A DNA stretch of 57,651 nt from Chitinophagales bacterium (GCA_947452995.1 CANGEV010000015.1:1-57651); one strand, 5' to 3'. Numbered from the stretch's first letter, positions 27,731 through 37,624 are shown. Notes: a model not told the origin generated them from the sequence alone. Program-made: numbers and translations.

Positions 27731-28745
27731 GTTTTCCTGCCGCGCCTAATTGATTACGAAGCGTTTCGCTTTCTATTAACTGCTTTAATTTAACATACCA
27801 CGTATCTAAATCGCTACACAATTCTCCATTTTCGCCAGGAGTAATTACCACCTTATTTGTACCGACAGCACTCATCACCGTCGTTATCCCTAAAGCCATA
27901 TACTGTAATCCTTTCATCGAACATTTTCCCTTGGCCCATTCTGTATCTGGAATAGGCATAATACCTATGTCAAAGCTATTAATGACATGAACTTCTGTAT
28001 CAGGCGACCAACGAATACCCTCTATACCGAGTGCTTCATTCCGGTAGTTTGGATCTCCATATACAACGAACTTAATTCTGTCACCAAATTCTTCCTTTAA
28101 ACGTATTAAAGCTGGCGTAATTTCATCGAAATAGGGTACAGTCGTTCCGCTACCACTCCAGCCAATGCAGACTACCCCCGGCTCGCGTAAGCTACGGTCG
28201 ATTTGATAATAGCTTAAATCGATCGTTGAAGGTATTAAAATAGTGTTCTGGTTAAATTGCTTCGCGTATTCTTCTAAATACGCATTCCCACAGATCACCT
28301 TGTCACATATAGAAATTATCTTACTTGTTTTTTGTGGATATTTTAAGAATCCCCACTTCGCATTTTCTTGTGAAACGTTTGGGAGCCATATCGCATCATC
28401 AAAATCGAAAATGAGTGGCTTACCCCAAATTTTAAATAGACGCTCGAAAAAAGGCCCACCAATAAAATAAGCTTCACGTTGGATAAATATAAAATCGTAA
28501 CGTCGACTTTGCCACACATGTTTTACACGCATTAAAAAAAACTTAAGTAACAGCAAAAGCTTTAGCAAAGGGCTATAAGGCCCATAAAAACGAATATCAT
28601 CTTCTTTGTTAATCAAGTAAGCCAAGGTGTATTCGAAGCCGTTGTTTGTCAATATCGAAAAATACTGTTCAAAGCGATAACGCTGTGATGGCGAACGATC
28701 AGGGCGATGCGCTGCGACAAAAAATATTTTCTTGGCTCGACTCAT
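27660..28745 (-). CDS. Glycosyltransferase, GT4-like (GT-B fold)
   Basis: The 361-residue protein has the two-domain GT-B layout. The N-terminal domain opens with KKIFFVAAHRPDRSPSQRYRF. The C-terminal nucleotide-sugar domain shows VVCIGWSGSGTT and the later GLQYMALGITTVMSAVGTN with PGENGELC, the acidic/glycine motif region of GT4 enzymes. It would add a sugar to a lipid-linked or surface glycan at the inner face of the cytoplasmic membrane. It starts inside the stop codon region of the upstream glycosyltransferase (4-base overlap), so the two are one operon. Its 3' end overlaps the convergent gene by 71 bases. Confidence 0.85.
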   Translation of the reverse strand: MSRAKKIFFVAAHRPDRSPSQRYRFEQYFSILTNNGFEYTLAYLINKEDDIRFYGPYSPLLKLLLLLKFFLMRVKHVWQSRRYDFIFIQREAYFIGGPFFERLFKIWGKPLIFDFDDAIWLPNVSQENAKWGFLKYPQKTSKIISICDKVICGNAYLEEYAKQFNQNTILIPSTIDLSYYQIDRSLREPGVVCIGWSGSGTTVPYFDEITPALIRLKEEFGDRIKFVVYGDPNYRNEALGIEGIRWSPDTEVHVINSFDIGIMPIPDTEWAKGKCSMKGLQYMALGITTVMSAVGTNKVVITPGENGELCSDLDTWYVKLKQLIESETLRNQLGAAGKLTVEKEYSSRAQSKAFLELFSLS

Positions 28746-29977
28746 ATTGCATTTAAAATTTGCTGATACACATGCGTATACCTTTTTATTCCTTCTTCTA
28801 AACCATAAAATGAAATGGCTCCAGCACGTATTTCTTCACTATTAGCACTTGGATTAGGCCACGTATATGCAGCGACAATTCGTTCATAGACTTCATCATT
28901 AAATGCATCACAAACCCAGCCCGCATGCCATTTATCGACCACCGCCGCGGTATCGCCAACGCCGCTGTTACAGATAATCGACTTTCCCATTGCCATAATC
29001 TCCCCTTGTTTAGTAGGAGAGGATGCGTTTTTGGAAAAACTTGGTCGTATAAAGAAAATACTACTATCCGCTGCCGCAATATAATAAGGGACTTCCTTTC
29101 GCTGTGCCGAACAAATACTAACATGTGCGGTCGAAACACCACTTGCGAGAGCCGCTTGTTCTATGATGGCCGGATTCTCTTGTGTAACAAATAATAATTT
29201 CGCCTTCGGATACTTACCCAAGAATACATTAAAAAAATCCAACATCTCTTTACACATATACCAAGTGCCAATCGCACCAACATAAATCAATAAGGGTGCT
29301 TCATTCGGCTGTATGCGATTCCGAATAATTGCGATTTCATCTTTGTTTAAATTTTCGTGATGGAATAAATTCGTATCAACACAACAAGGAATCACTTCTA
29401 TCGGCGACGGCGTCTTTTCCCAAGTCCATGTATTTAATAAATCCCGTCCCGCATAGGTCAAAGAGATAGTATAATCCGCTTCAGTAAAAAATTTGCGTTC
29501 TTGTTTTTTGAAGAATTGATAGATATAATTGAATAAAGGATTTTTGATATTCCAAATTCCTCCTTCTACGCGCTCGTCAGCCCAGAAACCACGCATATCA
29601 AATAAAAATTTCGTACCATGCTTTCTTTTCATCCCTTTACCAATCAACGCAGTTAAGTAGCTCCTACAGTGTAATAAGGCAAAGTTCTTTTCCTTATGTG
29701 CTCTTTTTACAGCGTTGTTCAAACGAAGTAAGTCATATACAGTTGATAAGACAGGTGGACGTTTGGTATAATGCATCGGACGCCAATCAATGCCGGCCTC
29801 TTGACAAATATTTTCGATGGTCGGACGAACATTTTCATAGCGTTCTGCTTTTTCAAAACTGAATAATGTAATACGATATCCCGCCTTCGATAAACCTGTT
29901 AGATAGGGTAATACCTGCGATTGACCTAAGGGGTCGGTCATCCCATCATAACTTAAAAACGCTACTTCTTTCGACAT
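28742..29977 (-). CDS. Glycosyltransferase, GT4-like
   Basis: The 411-residue GT-B protein starts MSKEVAFLSYDGMTDPLGQSQVLPYL, a typical N-terminal loop for a GT4 enzyme, and the C-terminal domain has LIYVGAIGTWY, then SSPTKQGEIMAMGKSIICNSGVGD, in which the conserved E of the E-x7-E pattern is replaced by PTKQGE. I start at 29977 because the longer reading frame would begin with 21 residues that are not family-like and would overlap the divergent aminotransferase. It overlaps the next glycosyltransferase gene by 4 bases. Substrates are unknown. Confidence 0.86.
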   Translation of the reverse strand: MSKEVAFLSYDGMTDPLGQSQVLPYLTGLSKAGYRITLFSFEKAERYENVRPTIENICQEAGIDWRPMHYTKRPPVLSTVYDLLRLNNAVKRAHKEKNFALLHCRSYLTALIGKGMKRKHGTKFLFDMRGFWADERVEGGIWNIKNPLFNYIYQFFKKQERKFFTEADYTISLTYAGRDLLNTWTWEKTPSPIEVIPCCVDTNLFHHENLNKDEIAIIRNRIQPNEAPLLIYVGAIGTWYMCKEMLDFFNVFLGKYPKAKLLFVTQENPAIIEQAALASGVSTAHVSICSAQRKEVPYYIAAADSSIFFIRPSFSKNASSPTKQGEIMAMGKSIICNSGVGDTAAVVDKWHAGWVCDAFNDEVYERIVAAYTWPNPSANSEEIRAGAISFYGLEEGIKRYTHVYQQILNAI

Positions 29978-30038
29978 GCTTTGCTTTATCAAACTAAGTT
30001 TTAAATTTACAATATTATTTGCAGAAGTACTGAATCTC

Positions 30039-31205
30039 ATGAATGATATCCCATTTCAACTCAATTCCAAATTGCCACAGGTAGGCACCACAATTTTTAC
30101 CGTGATGTCGGCCTTGGCAGCTGAACATCAAGCAATTAATCTTTCCCAAGGCTTTCCAGACTTCCCTTTGGATGAGCAATTGTTAACGTTAATTGGTGAA
30201 AAATATAAAGCTGGCTTAAATCAATACGCACCAATGCCGGGTGTACCTGCCTTGCGTGAGGCGATTGTCGAAAAATGTCGTCTTCGTTATGGCATTCATT
30301 TGCATGCCGATGATAATATCACCGTCACGCCAGGTGCTACCGAAGCTATTTTCGCAGCTATTACTGCAGTAGTACATCCCGGAGACGAGGTGATAGTCTT
30401 CGAACCCGCCTATGATTGCTATATTCCTGCAATTGAATTGGCTGGTGCTAAAGTTATTAGCATCCCGCTGAAAGGTCCTGATTATCGTATACCCTGGTCG
30501 GAAATGACTCAATATATTTCTCCTAAGACGAGCATGATAATTTTCAATACGCCGCATAATCCAACGGGTACTGTTTGGGAAGAATCTGATTTAGCACAAT
30601 TATATCAGTTAGTAAAAGATACTAATATAATTTTGTTGAGTGATGAGGTGTATGAGCATATTTATTTTGATACCGAACAGACAGCCTCCATTCTTCGTCA
30701 TCCTCAACTCGCGGAACGTAGCTTCGCTGTTTATTCCTTCGGCAAAACATTTCATGCCACAGGTTGGAAAGTAGGTTATGTTATAGCGCCGAAAGAACTG
30801 ACAAAGGAGTTTAGAAAAGTGCACCAGTTTAATGTGTTTAGTACGCATACGCCTATTCAGCATGCACTTGCAACGCATATGCAGAACCCTGCTCATTACG
30901 AGGCTTTACCAACTTTTTATCAGCAGAAGCGAGATTATTTTTTAGAACTGATCAAAGATTTACCATTTACTTTTACCCCAAGCAAAGGCTCTTACTTTCA
31001 AGTGGTTGATTATAGCGCCGTTTCAAGCCTGAATGATCTTGATTTCGCTAAAAAACTTACTATCGAAGCAGGTGTTGCAACCGTTCCTGTTTCTGCGTTT
31101 TATAGCCGAGGTTCCAAGGAAAAATTCATTCGTTTCTGCTTTGCTAAAAAAGAAGAAACGCTCTTGGCTGCCGCTGAACGATTACGAAAATACTTTGCCT
31201 TATGA
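30039..31205 (+). CDS. PLP-dependent aminotransferase, methionine/glutamine type (YbdL-like)
   Basis: The 388-residue class I aminotransferase has the N-terminal INLSQGFPDFP signature, the NTPHNPTGTVW motif and the PLP lysine K236 in SFGKTFHATGWK. This combination matches the methionine aminotransferase YbdL and related kynurenine/glutamine transaminases, which use broad hydrophobic amino acids and often glutamine as amino donor. Its stop codon overlaps the start of an omega-amidase gene (TGA within ATGA), which deaminates the product of glutamine transamination. I start at 30039; an earlier in-frame start (29976) adds 21 residues unlike the family. Confidence 0.9.
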   Translation: MNDIPFQLNSKLPQVGTTIFTVMSALAAEHQAINLSQGFPDFPLDEQLLTLIGEKYKAGLNQYAPMPGVPALREAIVEKCRLRYGIHLHADDNITVTPGATEAIFAAITAVVHPGDEVIVFEPAYDCYIPAIELAGAKVISIPLKGPDYRIPWSEMTQYISPKTSMIIFNTPHNPTGTVWEESDLAQLYQLVKDTNIILLSDEVYEHIYFDTEQTASILRHPQLAERSFAVYSFGKTFHATGWKVGYVIAPKELTKEFRKVHQFNVFSTHTPIQHALATHMQNPAHYEALPTFYQQKRDYFLELIKDLPFTFTPSKGSYFQVVDYSAVSSLNDLDFAKKLTIEAGVATVPVSAFYSRGSKEKFIRFCFAKKEETLLAAAERLRKYFAL

Positions 31206-32008
31206 GGAAGGAGAATTTAAAATTTGCAGTTATACAGACTGATTTGACTTGGGAGAATCCGATTGCTAATCGGAAGATTTTAGAGAAAAAAATCCGCGCT
31301 TGCGATAGAAGTACCGATGTCATTGTATTGCCTGAAATGTTTACCACCGGTTTTACAATGAATGCAAAGCCCTTTGCGGAGACGCTTTCAGGCGATACAG
31401 CTAAATGGATGAAATTTCTTTCTGTACAAATGAACTACGTGATTTGTGGAAGCATTATTATTGAAGATAATCACGAATATTATAATACGTTTTTATGGGT
31501 ACAACCTGATGGAACCGTACATACCTATTCCAAAAAACATTTGTTTCGACTCAGCGATGAACATCTAACCTATGCGGCCGGCGATGAAAAATTAATCATC
31601 CATTATAAAGGATGGAATATTCGACCAATTATCTGTTATGATCTTCGCTTTCCTGTTTGGTGCCGCAATAAAATTCATACTAGTGAAGCTTATCGAGGCG
31701 AATATGATGTTCTTCTTATCGTTGCTAATTGGCCTGAACGTCGCGCTCTTCCGTGGAAAACGCTACTTCAAGCACGTGCCATTGAAAACTTAGCCTATGT
31801 GGCTGCATGCAATCGAGTAGGCGAAGATGCTAATGCAATTTATCATAGTGGCGACTCCGCCATAATAACGCCATTGGGTGAAAAGCTCGCTGAAAATTCA
31901 AAAGAAGAAACAGTCTTACATGCTGAATTATCTATGGAGAAGCTCATCCACATACGACGCACCTACCAATTCTGGAAAGATGCAGACAATTTTGAACTAA
32001 TCGATTAA
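31202..32008 (+). CDS. Omega-amidase (nitrilase superfamily, YafV/Nit2-like)
   Basis: The 268-residue carbon-nitrogen hydrolase has the full catalytic triad: E45 in LPEMFTTG, K112 in YSKKHLF and C145 in ICYDLRFP. The family member YafV/Nit2 hydrolyses 2-oxoglutaramate to 2-oxoglutarate and ammonia. Translational coupling with the aminotransferase (4-base overlap) fits a pathway in which glutamine is the amino donor, for example in methionine salvage from 4-methylthio-2-oxobutanoate. Its stop codon interlocks with that of the convergent SPFH gene in one TTAA. Confidence 0.92.
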   Translation: MRKENLKFAVIQTDLTWENPIANRKILEKKIRACDRSTDVIVLPEMFTTGFTMNAKPFAETLSGDTAKWMKFLSVQMNYVICGSIIIEDNHEYYNTFLWVQPDGTVHTYSKKHLFRLSDEHLTYAAGDEKLIIHYKGWNIRPIICYDLRFPVWCRNKIHTSEAYRGEYDVLLIVANWPERRALPWKTLLQARAIENLAYVAACNRVGEDANAIYHSGDSAIITPLGEKLAENSKEETVLHAELSMEKLIHIRRTYQFWKDADNFELID

Positions 32009-32949
32009 GACTTCTTGTCGTCGTTAGTACTTGAAGATTCCATTTGCATCATCCCCATCAATTGCTTCATCGTCTTTTGCATCCCTTCTGCACTTCCATC
32101 TAAGAAGATTACATTGCCTTTGCCATATTCAGCAAAATTCTTAATAGCCTCTGTCCACATGCTAAATAGAATCACATTCGTATCAAGATTAGCTTGCTTC
32201 ATTTGCTCTGCGGCCTGACTCATCCCTTTCGCTACTTCTTCGCGGAACAATGCAACACCCTGACCACGTAATTGCGCAGCAGTACGCTCCGCTTCCGCTG
32301 CAATCTTGATCGCATTACCTTCTGCTTCTGCGGCTTTTGTCTTTGTGATTAGCAAGGCTTGCCCTTCATTCTCTGCAGCAGCTTTCAAGTTGTTACTGGC
32401 CACTACTTTGCTCATGCTTGTCATAATCGCATCATCAAAAGTGATGTCGTTGATTTGTAAGTCTTGTAAATGGTACCCCCACGTTTCTAAAATATGATCT
32501 ATTTGATCTTTTACATATTCTACAATCTCGCCGCGTAAAGTCAAAATTTCCGCTTGCCGTTTAGTGGCAACGAACGCACGAATACTTCCTTCAATGGTAC
32601 GTACCAATGCTTGCATGAAATCCCGTTCAGCAATGAATTTGAACGCTACATTTTTAATCGTTTCTTCATTTGTATTCAATACTGAATATAATAACATCGA
32701 CTTAAAATAAACGTTGGCTTGGTCGATCGTTACTGCTTGGAATTCCAATTCAACTGAACGGTTTTGAACGCTTACTCTGCGGAATACCGTTTCTAAAAAA
32801 GGGATTTTAAAGTTTAATCCTGGCTGCACCGTTCGACGATATTTACCAAACATCGTGATGACACCGATCGTGCCTTGTTGGACAGAAAAGAGGCCGGTGA
32901 AAAGAATGATTAAACCGAGCGCCAATAAAATGATAGGAACAACAGCCAT
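32005..32949 (-). CDS. SPFH/band-7 (prohibitin/stomatin) family membrane protein
   Basis: The 314-residue protein has one N-terminal membrane helix (AVVPIILLALGLIILFTGLF), then the SPFH domain (GTIGVITMFGKYRRTVQPGLNF, residues about 28-200) and an alpha-helical coiled-coil region rich in Ala/Glu (about 200-280). Such proteins oligomerise into membrane cages linked to lipid microdomains and proteolysis. No NfeD or FtsH partner is next to it. A -7-like TACCTTCG lies 19 bases before the start at 32949. An upstream start at 33000 would place extra residues before the helix and cross a terminator, so I reject it. Confidence 0.88.
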   Translation of the reverse strand: MAVVPIILLALGLIILFTGLFSVQQGTIGVITMFGKYRRTVQPGLNFKIPFLETVFRRVSVQNRSVELEFQAVTIDQANVYFKSMLLYSVLNTNEETIKNVAFKFIAERDFMQALVRTIEGSIRAFVATKRQAEILTLRGEIVEYVKDQIDHILETWGYHLQDLQINDITFDDAIMTSMSKVVASNNLKAAAENEGQALLITKTKAAEAEGNAIKIAAEAERTAAQLRGQGVALFREEVAKGMSQAAEQMKQANLDTNVILFSMWTEAIKNFAEYGKGNVIFLDGSAEGMQKTMKQLMGMMQMESSSTNDDKKS

Positions 32950-32987
32950 TTTGTAAAAATTTATACTACGAAGGTACAGTAAAAAAT

Positions 32988-33023
32988 GAAAAAGCCGCAT
33001 CCTTTAAGAGATACGGCTTTTTC
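32988..33023 (-). terminator. Terminator of the RND efflux operon
   Basis: On the minus strand GAAAAAGCCGTATC pairs with GATGCGGCTTTTTC (14 bp with one G-T pair, 8-base loop), followed by a T-rich tract. It separates the efflux operon from the SPFH gene. Confidence 0.88.
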
Positions 33024-33051
33024 GTGCACTAAAACTAAAAAAAACTAAAAC

Positions 33052-36000
33052 TTAAATATGAATGGTCAAATCTGGATCTCCAGCCGCGATTTTCTTGCGA
33101 AGCACACGATGTTGCTGACGTAATTTTAAACGGTAACGCATCAAATACAAGCAAGGAGCCACGATAAGTGTTAGGAATGTAGCGACAAACAAACCATAAA
33201 TGATGGTCCATGCTAATGGTCCCCAGAAGGCAACACTTTCACCACCTAAGTAAATATTAGGGCGGAAATGAGTAAACAAGCCTCCGAAATCAATATTCAC
33301 ACCTACAGCTAACGGAATCAATCCGAGGATAGCTGCCGAAGCTGTTAATAATACCGGCGTCATACGCGTTGCTCCACCTTCGATAATCGCTTGGCGAGTA
33401 CGCATCCCACGATGTTTCAACTCATCGATGAATTCGATCAAGATAATACCATTCTTCACCACAATACCCGCTAAGGCCATAATACCAACACCTGTCATTA
33501 CAATGACCATCGGGTCACCGCTAATGAAATAGCCTAGGAATACACCGATAAAGCTAAACGCAATCGTACTAAAGATGATCAAAGGTTTAGACGTTGAGTT
33601 AAATTGAATTACAATGATCACAAACATTAAGGCAATGGTTGCCAAGAAGGCTACAGACAAGAAGCTTTGTGTTTCTTTTTGATCTTCTTGTTCACCTGTT
33701 TGCTTAATCTCATAACCTTGTGGAGTACGGATATTCGCCAATACACCTGCAATTGAAGCATTAATAGCATTGCCATTAAAGCCATTGGTTACAGAACTTC
33801 CTAAGGTTACAACGCGTTTCTGATTCTTACGGTTGATACCAGAGAAATTATTATTGAAGGTAACGTTTGCCACCGCTGATAATGGAATCTGTCTGAATTG
33901 ACCGGTATTCATGTCACGGAAGGCAATGATTAAATTCATTAAGTCTTCCGGCTTCGAACGGTACTCTTTCGCTAAGCGAACATTAACAGGAACTTCGTCA
34001 TCATCATCACGCATCTTAGAAGGGTTACGATCTCCGTTAAGTGATGCGAATAAAATAGAACCTACCTGACCAACACTCAAACCTTCCCGTTGTGCTTTCT
34101 CTTTATCAATGACAACGGTTAATTCAGGTTTGTTCAGGATCAAGTCACTTCTTAAATTTTCAATTCCTTTAATACCGCTATTATCGATTGCTTTTTTAAC
34201 GATAGCACTTAAGTTAACTAAGGAGTCGAAGTTGTCGCCACTAATTTCAATGCTGATTGGCTTACCAGTTGGAGGTCCACCCATATCGCGTTCTACCGTG
34301 ATGGTAGCTCCTGCAACTTCTTTCACGTTAGCACGGATTTTATTCAATACATCAGAAGTTGATTTACCATGACGCTTTTCGAATTCCTTATAAGCAACCG
34401 TTATTTTACTCTTATGTGATTGCGGCGTACGATCTGGTTGACGAGGATCACCTGCTCCGATCGCAACATTCGTAATAACTGATTCCACGATATCTGTATC
34501 GTTCTTGATTGATTCATATACCTTCTCTTCCAAAATTTTTGTCAAAGAATCGGTATAGTTCAAATCAGTTCCTGTAGGCAATTCACAACTTACATAGGTG
34601 AAATTCGGATCTCCACTCGGGAAGAAACTTACTTCAGGAGTACGTAAACCGAACAACAAGAATGCACTTGCAAATAACATTGCAAAAGCACCGATGAAAA
34701 TATAAATCGGACGGCGACCCATTAAAGCACCTTTAATTAAACGCGTATATCCATTTCTTAATTTAGGCAAGAATACATCTTGGAAACGGTGAATGAGCGG
34801 ATTAATCGCATAGTGTATTGCAAGTAATAAGACGATTGTGAATAGGAAGAAATTACCCATGCCAATTCCAGTGCTATTACCGCCACTGAAAGCATAAGAA
34901 AGTAAGGCAAGGATACCTAGAATGATAAAGGTCTTTTTGTATTTGCTGATATGATCATCTTTACTTTCGTGATCGCGTTTCATAAAGGCAACCGCGAAAA
35001 CTGGATTGATTACGAATGCCACTACTAAGGAAGCAAATAGCGTAATGATCAAGGTTACAGGCAAGAACGACATAAATTTACCTGCGATACCAGGCCAGAA
35101 TAGTAACGGGAAGAAAGGTGCAATGTTTACCAAAGTTCCACTGAATACAGGCCAGAATACTTCGCCTGCAGCTTCACGAGCAGCTTGCAAAACCGTTTTG
35201 TTTTTATCCTTATTGAATATTCGATGCGTATTTTCAATAACCACAATGGCATCATCTACCACAATTCCGAGTGCAAGTAAGAAAGAGAATAACACAATTA
35301 CGTTTAAGGTAAAGTGTAAACTCGGCATGAACAAGAAGGCTAATAAAGAACTTAATGGCACTGAAAGACCTACATAGAAGGCATTTTCAACACCCATGAA
35401 GAACATCAATACAACGGTAACGAACAAGAATCCTAAGATTACTGTATTGATTAAGTCGTTCAACTGTGTTTGTGTTTGAACACTTAAATCACCTGTGATG
35501 GTTACTTTTAAGTCGGAAGGAAAATTTGTCTTTTGTTCTTCCGCAATAGTAGCTTTGATTTTTTCAGCTACGTTAATTAAGTTCTCGCCGCTACGTTTGA
35601 TTACGTTTAAGCTAACAACAGGCTTATGATCTAAACGCGCATACGATTCACGATCTCTAAAAGCATCTGTCACTTCTGCGATGTCGCCTAAGCGCACTTG
35701 GTTGCCCATTCCACCTTTGAAAATCAAATTACGGATTTGTTCTACTTTGTTAAACTCGCCGGTGATACGAAGTGTACGACGAAGATTACCTACGTTAACA
35801 TCACCACCTGAAATATTCAAGTTATTGTAACGGAGTGCGTTTTCGATGTCAGAGAAGCCTACATAGGCTGCTTGCATTTTATACAAGTCTAAACTTACTT
35901 TTACTTCACGATCAAGAGCGCCAATGATATCACAACGTGTGATTTCTTTGTTCATTTCAATTTTATCCTTCAACTCTTCTGCATATTTTTTCAAACGTGC

Positions 36001-36459
36001 AGCGTCATAGTCGCCAGACAAGTTGATATTCATTACCGGCATTTCGCTGATATCGAACTCTTGAACGTTTTGGTTTTTGCGTGCATCAGCAGGGATGTCT
36101 GTCGCTTTGTCAACAGCGTCTTTCACCTTTTGCTTAGCATCTGCTACCGATACATTACTGTTGAATTCAACGGTGATTACAGAGATCGATTCCATCGATT
36201 GACTCGATAATTTCTTTACACCGCTAATCGCTTTGATTTTCTTCTCTAATGGCTTCGTTACCGTATTTTCGATATCGGCAGGTGAAGCACCTGGATAAAT
36301 AGTGGAGACGAAGATGGTTGGTAAAACGACATCTGGAAAGCGTTCTTTCGGAATGCTATTGTATGTCATTACCCCCGCTATCGTCACCAAAATCGTCATC
36401 ACGAAAACAGCTGTTCTGTTTTTGATGCTCCAATTGGTTAATGGGAATCCGTTTTTCAT
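33052..36459 (-). CDS. RND-family efflux permease (inner-membrane pump)
   Basis: The 1135-residue protein belongs to the AcrB/HAE superfamily. The proton-relay aspartates lie in GIVVDDAIVV (TM4) and the lysine in GIVVKNGIILIEF (TM10). The start NWSIKNRTAVFVMT and the porter segment PKERFPDVVLPTIFVSTIYPGA are typical. It is longer than the roughly 1040-residue standard because of an insert near residues 490-590 holding two additional hydrophobic helices (FIILGILALLSYAF and FLFTIVLLLAIHYAI). It forms an operon with an adaptor and TolC and a TetR regulator. Substrates are unknown. Confidence 0.95.
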   Translation of the reverse strand: MKNGFPLTNWSIKNRTAVFVMTILVTIAGVMTYNSIPKERFPDVVLPTIFVSTIYPGASPADIENTVTKPLEKKIKAISGVKKLSSQSMESISVITVEFNSNVSVADAKQKVKDAVDKATDIPADARKNQNVQEFDISEMPVMNINLSGDYDAARLKKYAEELKDKIEMNKEITRCDIIGALDREVKVSLDLYKMQAAYVGFSDIENALRYNNLNISGGDVNVGNLRRTLRITGEFNKVEQIRNLIFKGGMGNQVRLGDIAEVTDAFRDRESYARLDHKPVVSLNVIKRSGENLINVAEKIKATIAEEQKTNFPSDLKVTITGDLSVQTQTQLNDLINTVILGFLFVTVVLMFFMGVENAFYVGLSVPLSSLLAFLFMPSLHFTLNVIVLFSFLLALGIVVDDAIVVIENTHRIFNKDKNKTVLQAAREAAGEVFWPVFSGTLVNIAPFFPLLFWPGIAGKFMSFLPVTLIITLFASLVVAFVINPVFAVAFMKRDHESKDDHISKYKKTFIILGILALLSYAFSGGNSTGIGMGNFFLFTIVLLLAIHYAINPLIHRFQDVFLPKLRNGYTRLIKGALMGRRPIYIFIGAFAMLFASAFLLFGLRTPEVSFFPSGDPNFTYVSCELPTGTDLNYTDSLTKILEEKVYESIKNDTDIVESVITNVAIGAGDPRQPDRTPQSHKSKITVAYKEFEKRHGKSTSDVLNKIRANVKEVAGATITVERDMGGPPTGKPISIEISGDNFDSLVNLSAIVKKAIDNSGIKGIENLRSDLILNKPELTVVIDKEKAQREGLSVGQVGSILFASLNGDRNPSKMRDDDDEVPVNVRLAKEYRSKPEDLMNLIIAFRDMNTGQFRQIPLSAVANVTFNNNFSGINRKNQKRVVTLGSSVTNGFNGNAINASIAGVLANIRTPQGYEIKQTGEQEDQKETQSFLSVAFLATIALMFVIIVIQFNSTSKPLIIFSTIAFSFIGVFLGYFISGDPMVIVMTGVGIMALAGIVVKNGIILIEFIDELKHRGMRTRQAIIEGGATRMTPVLLTASAAILGLIPLAVGVNIDFGGLFTHFRPNIYLGGESVAFWGPLAWTIIYGLFVATFLTLIVAPCLYLMRYRLKLRQQHRVLRKKIAAGDPDLTIHI

Positions 36460-36478
36460 TTTTTAATATTGTGTATAA

Positions 36479-37597
36479 TTACAATTTGATTTCTTGTCCT
36501 TCAACTAATTCACTGAAGCCGGTTGTGATAAGCTCGTCTCCTTCTTTCAATCCTTCACTAACAACTACATTGCCATCATAGCTCATACCTGTTTTAACCT
36601 CTACACGATGCGCAATTTTTTTACCATCCTTGGTGATGGCTAACCAAACAAAAGCGCCGTTTTCTCCTTGTTGGATGATGTTCTGACTGATGAATGGTAC
36701 TTTATGGAACACTGCATCGTTGATACGAATACTCGCTACCATATTTGGTTTCAAGGAAGCATTTGCACAAGCTACTTCAACGTTGAAAGTACGACTCGCT
36801 GTGTTTACAACAGATCCTGCATAACTTACAGAAGAGGTAATATCTTCATCACTTTCACTAAGGTGAATGATTACTTTGTTACCACGCTTTACCTTGTTGA
36901 TATACTGATCAGCAACGTTCGCTTTTACTTTTAATTTGTTTGGATTGACCAAACGAATACCATTCATACCACCTGCACTCATTTCACCTTCTTTGATTTT
37001 TACTTCATCTACAATACCTGCAAACGGAGCTATAATCTTAGAATAAGAAATCTGTTTTTCCATCGCAGTGATAGATTTTTCTAATGCTTGCTTTTGCGTT
37101 TTTGCTTGCAAGTATTGAAGTTCTGTACCAATCTTTTGGTTCCACAAATTTTCTTGACGTTCAAATGCTGTTTTTGCTAAGTTGTATTGCACTTGCATTT
37201 GTTCTAAATTTGATTCCATTGCAGACGCATCGCCTTCAGCCAATACTTGACCAGCTTTTACGTTATCACCAGCTTTTACCAAGATGCGTGAAATTGTAAC
37301 ACCTGGTTGACGGGTACCCACTAATGAGTTCTCTTCAGCTTCCACATTGCCTTGCACTTCGATAAAATGCTCTGCATTTTCAATTAAAGTAACAGGCATG
37401 ATTTGTACCAATTTCGATTTCTTCGCAAGACTAGTATCTGTCTTTGCTAATTCATCTTGAAGCTTTTGGATTTTTTCTCCAAGCGTTTTGTAATCCGCTT
37501 GCATTTTAGCCAATTCAGCTTTTTTATCGCCACCTTGCTTCGATCCACAAGCGTAGATACCGATGATGGCTGTGATTATAAGGAGGATTTTTTTCAT
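36479..37597 (-). CDS. RND efflux periplasmic adaptor (membrane fusion protein)
   Basis: The 372-residue lipoprotein (lipobox IYAC at about residue 17) has an early coiled coil (residues about 25-60), the split lipoyl domain (SRILVKAGDNVKAGQVLAEGD and APFAGIVDEVKIKEGE), an alpha-hairpin between them and a C-terminal beta-barrel/proximal domain (VVVSEGLKEGDELITTGFSELVEGQ). It links the inner-membrane pump to the TolC-like channel. It sits 19 bases upstream of the RND gene. Confidence 0.95.
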   Translation of the reverse strand: MKKILLIITAIIGIYACGSKQGGDKKAELAKMQADYKTLGEKIQKLQDELAKTDTSLAKKSKLVQIMPVTLIENAEHFIEVQGNVEAEENSLVGTRQPGVTISRILVKAGDNVKAGQVLAEGDASAMESNLEQMQVQYNLAKTAFERQENLWNQKIGTELQYLQAKTQKQALEKSITAMEKQISYSKIIAPFAGIVDEVKIKEGEMSAGGMNGIRLVNPNKLKVKANVADQYINKVKRGNKVIIHLSESDEDITSSVSYAGSVVNTASRTFNVEVACANASLKPNMVASIRINDAVFHKVPFISQNIIQQGENGAFVWLAITKDGKKIAHRVEVKTGMSYDGNVVVSEGLKEGDELITTGFSELVEGQEIKL

Positions 37598-37624
37598 TGT
37601 GATTTATTTAAAGAGTTTGGTTGA

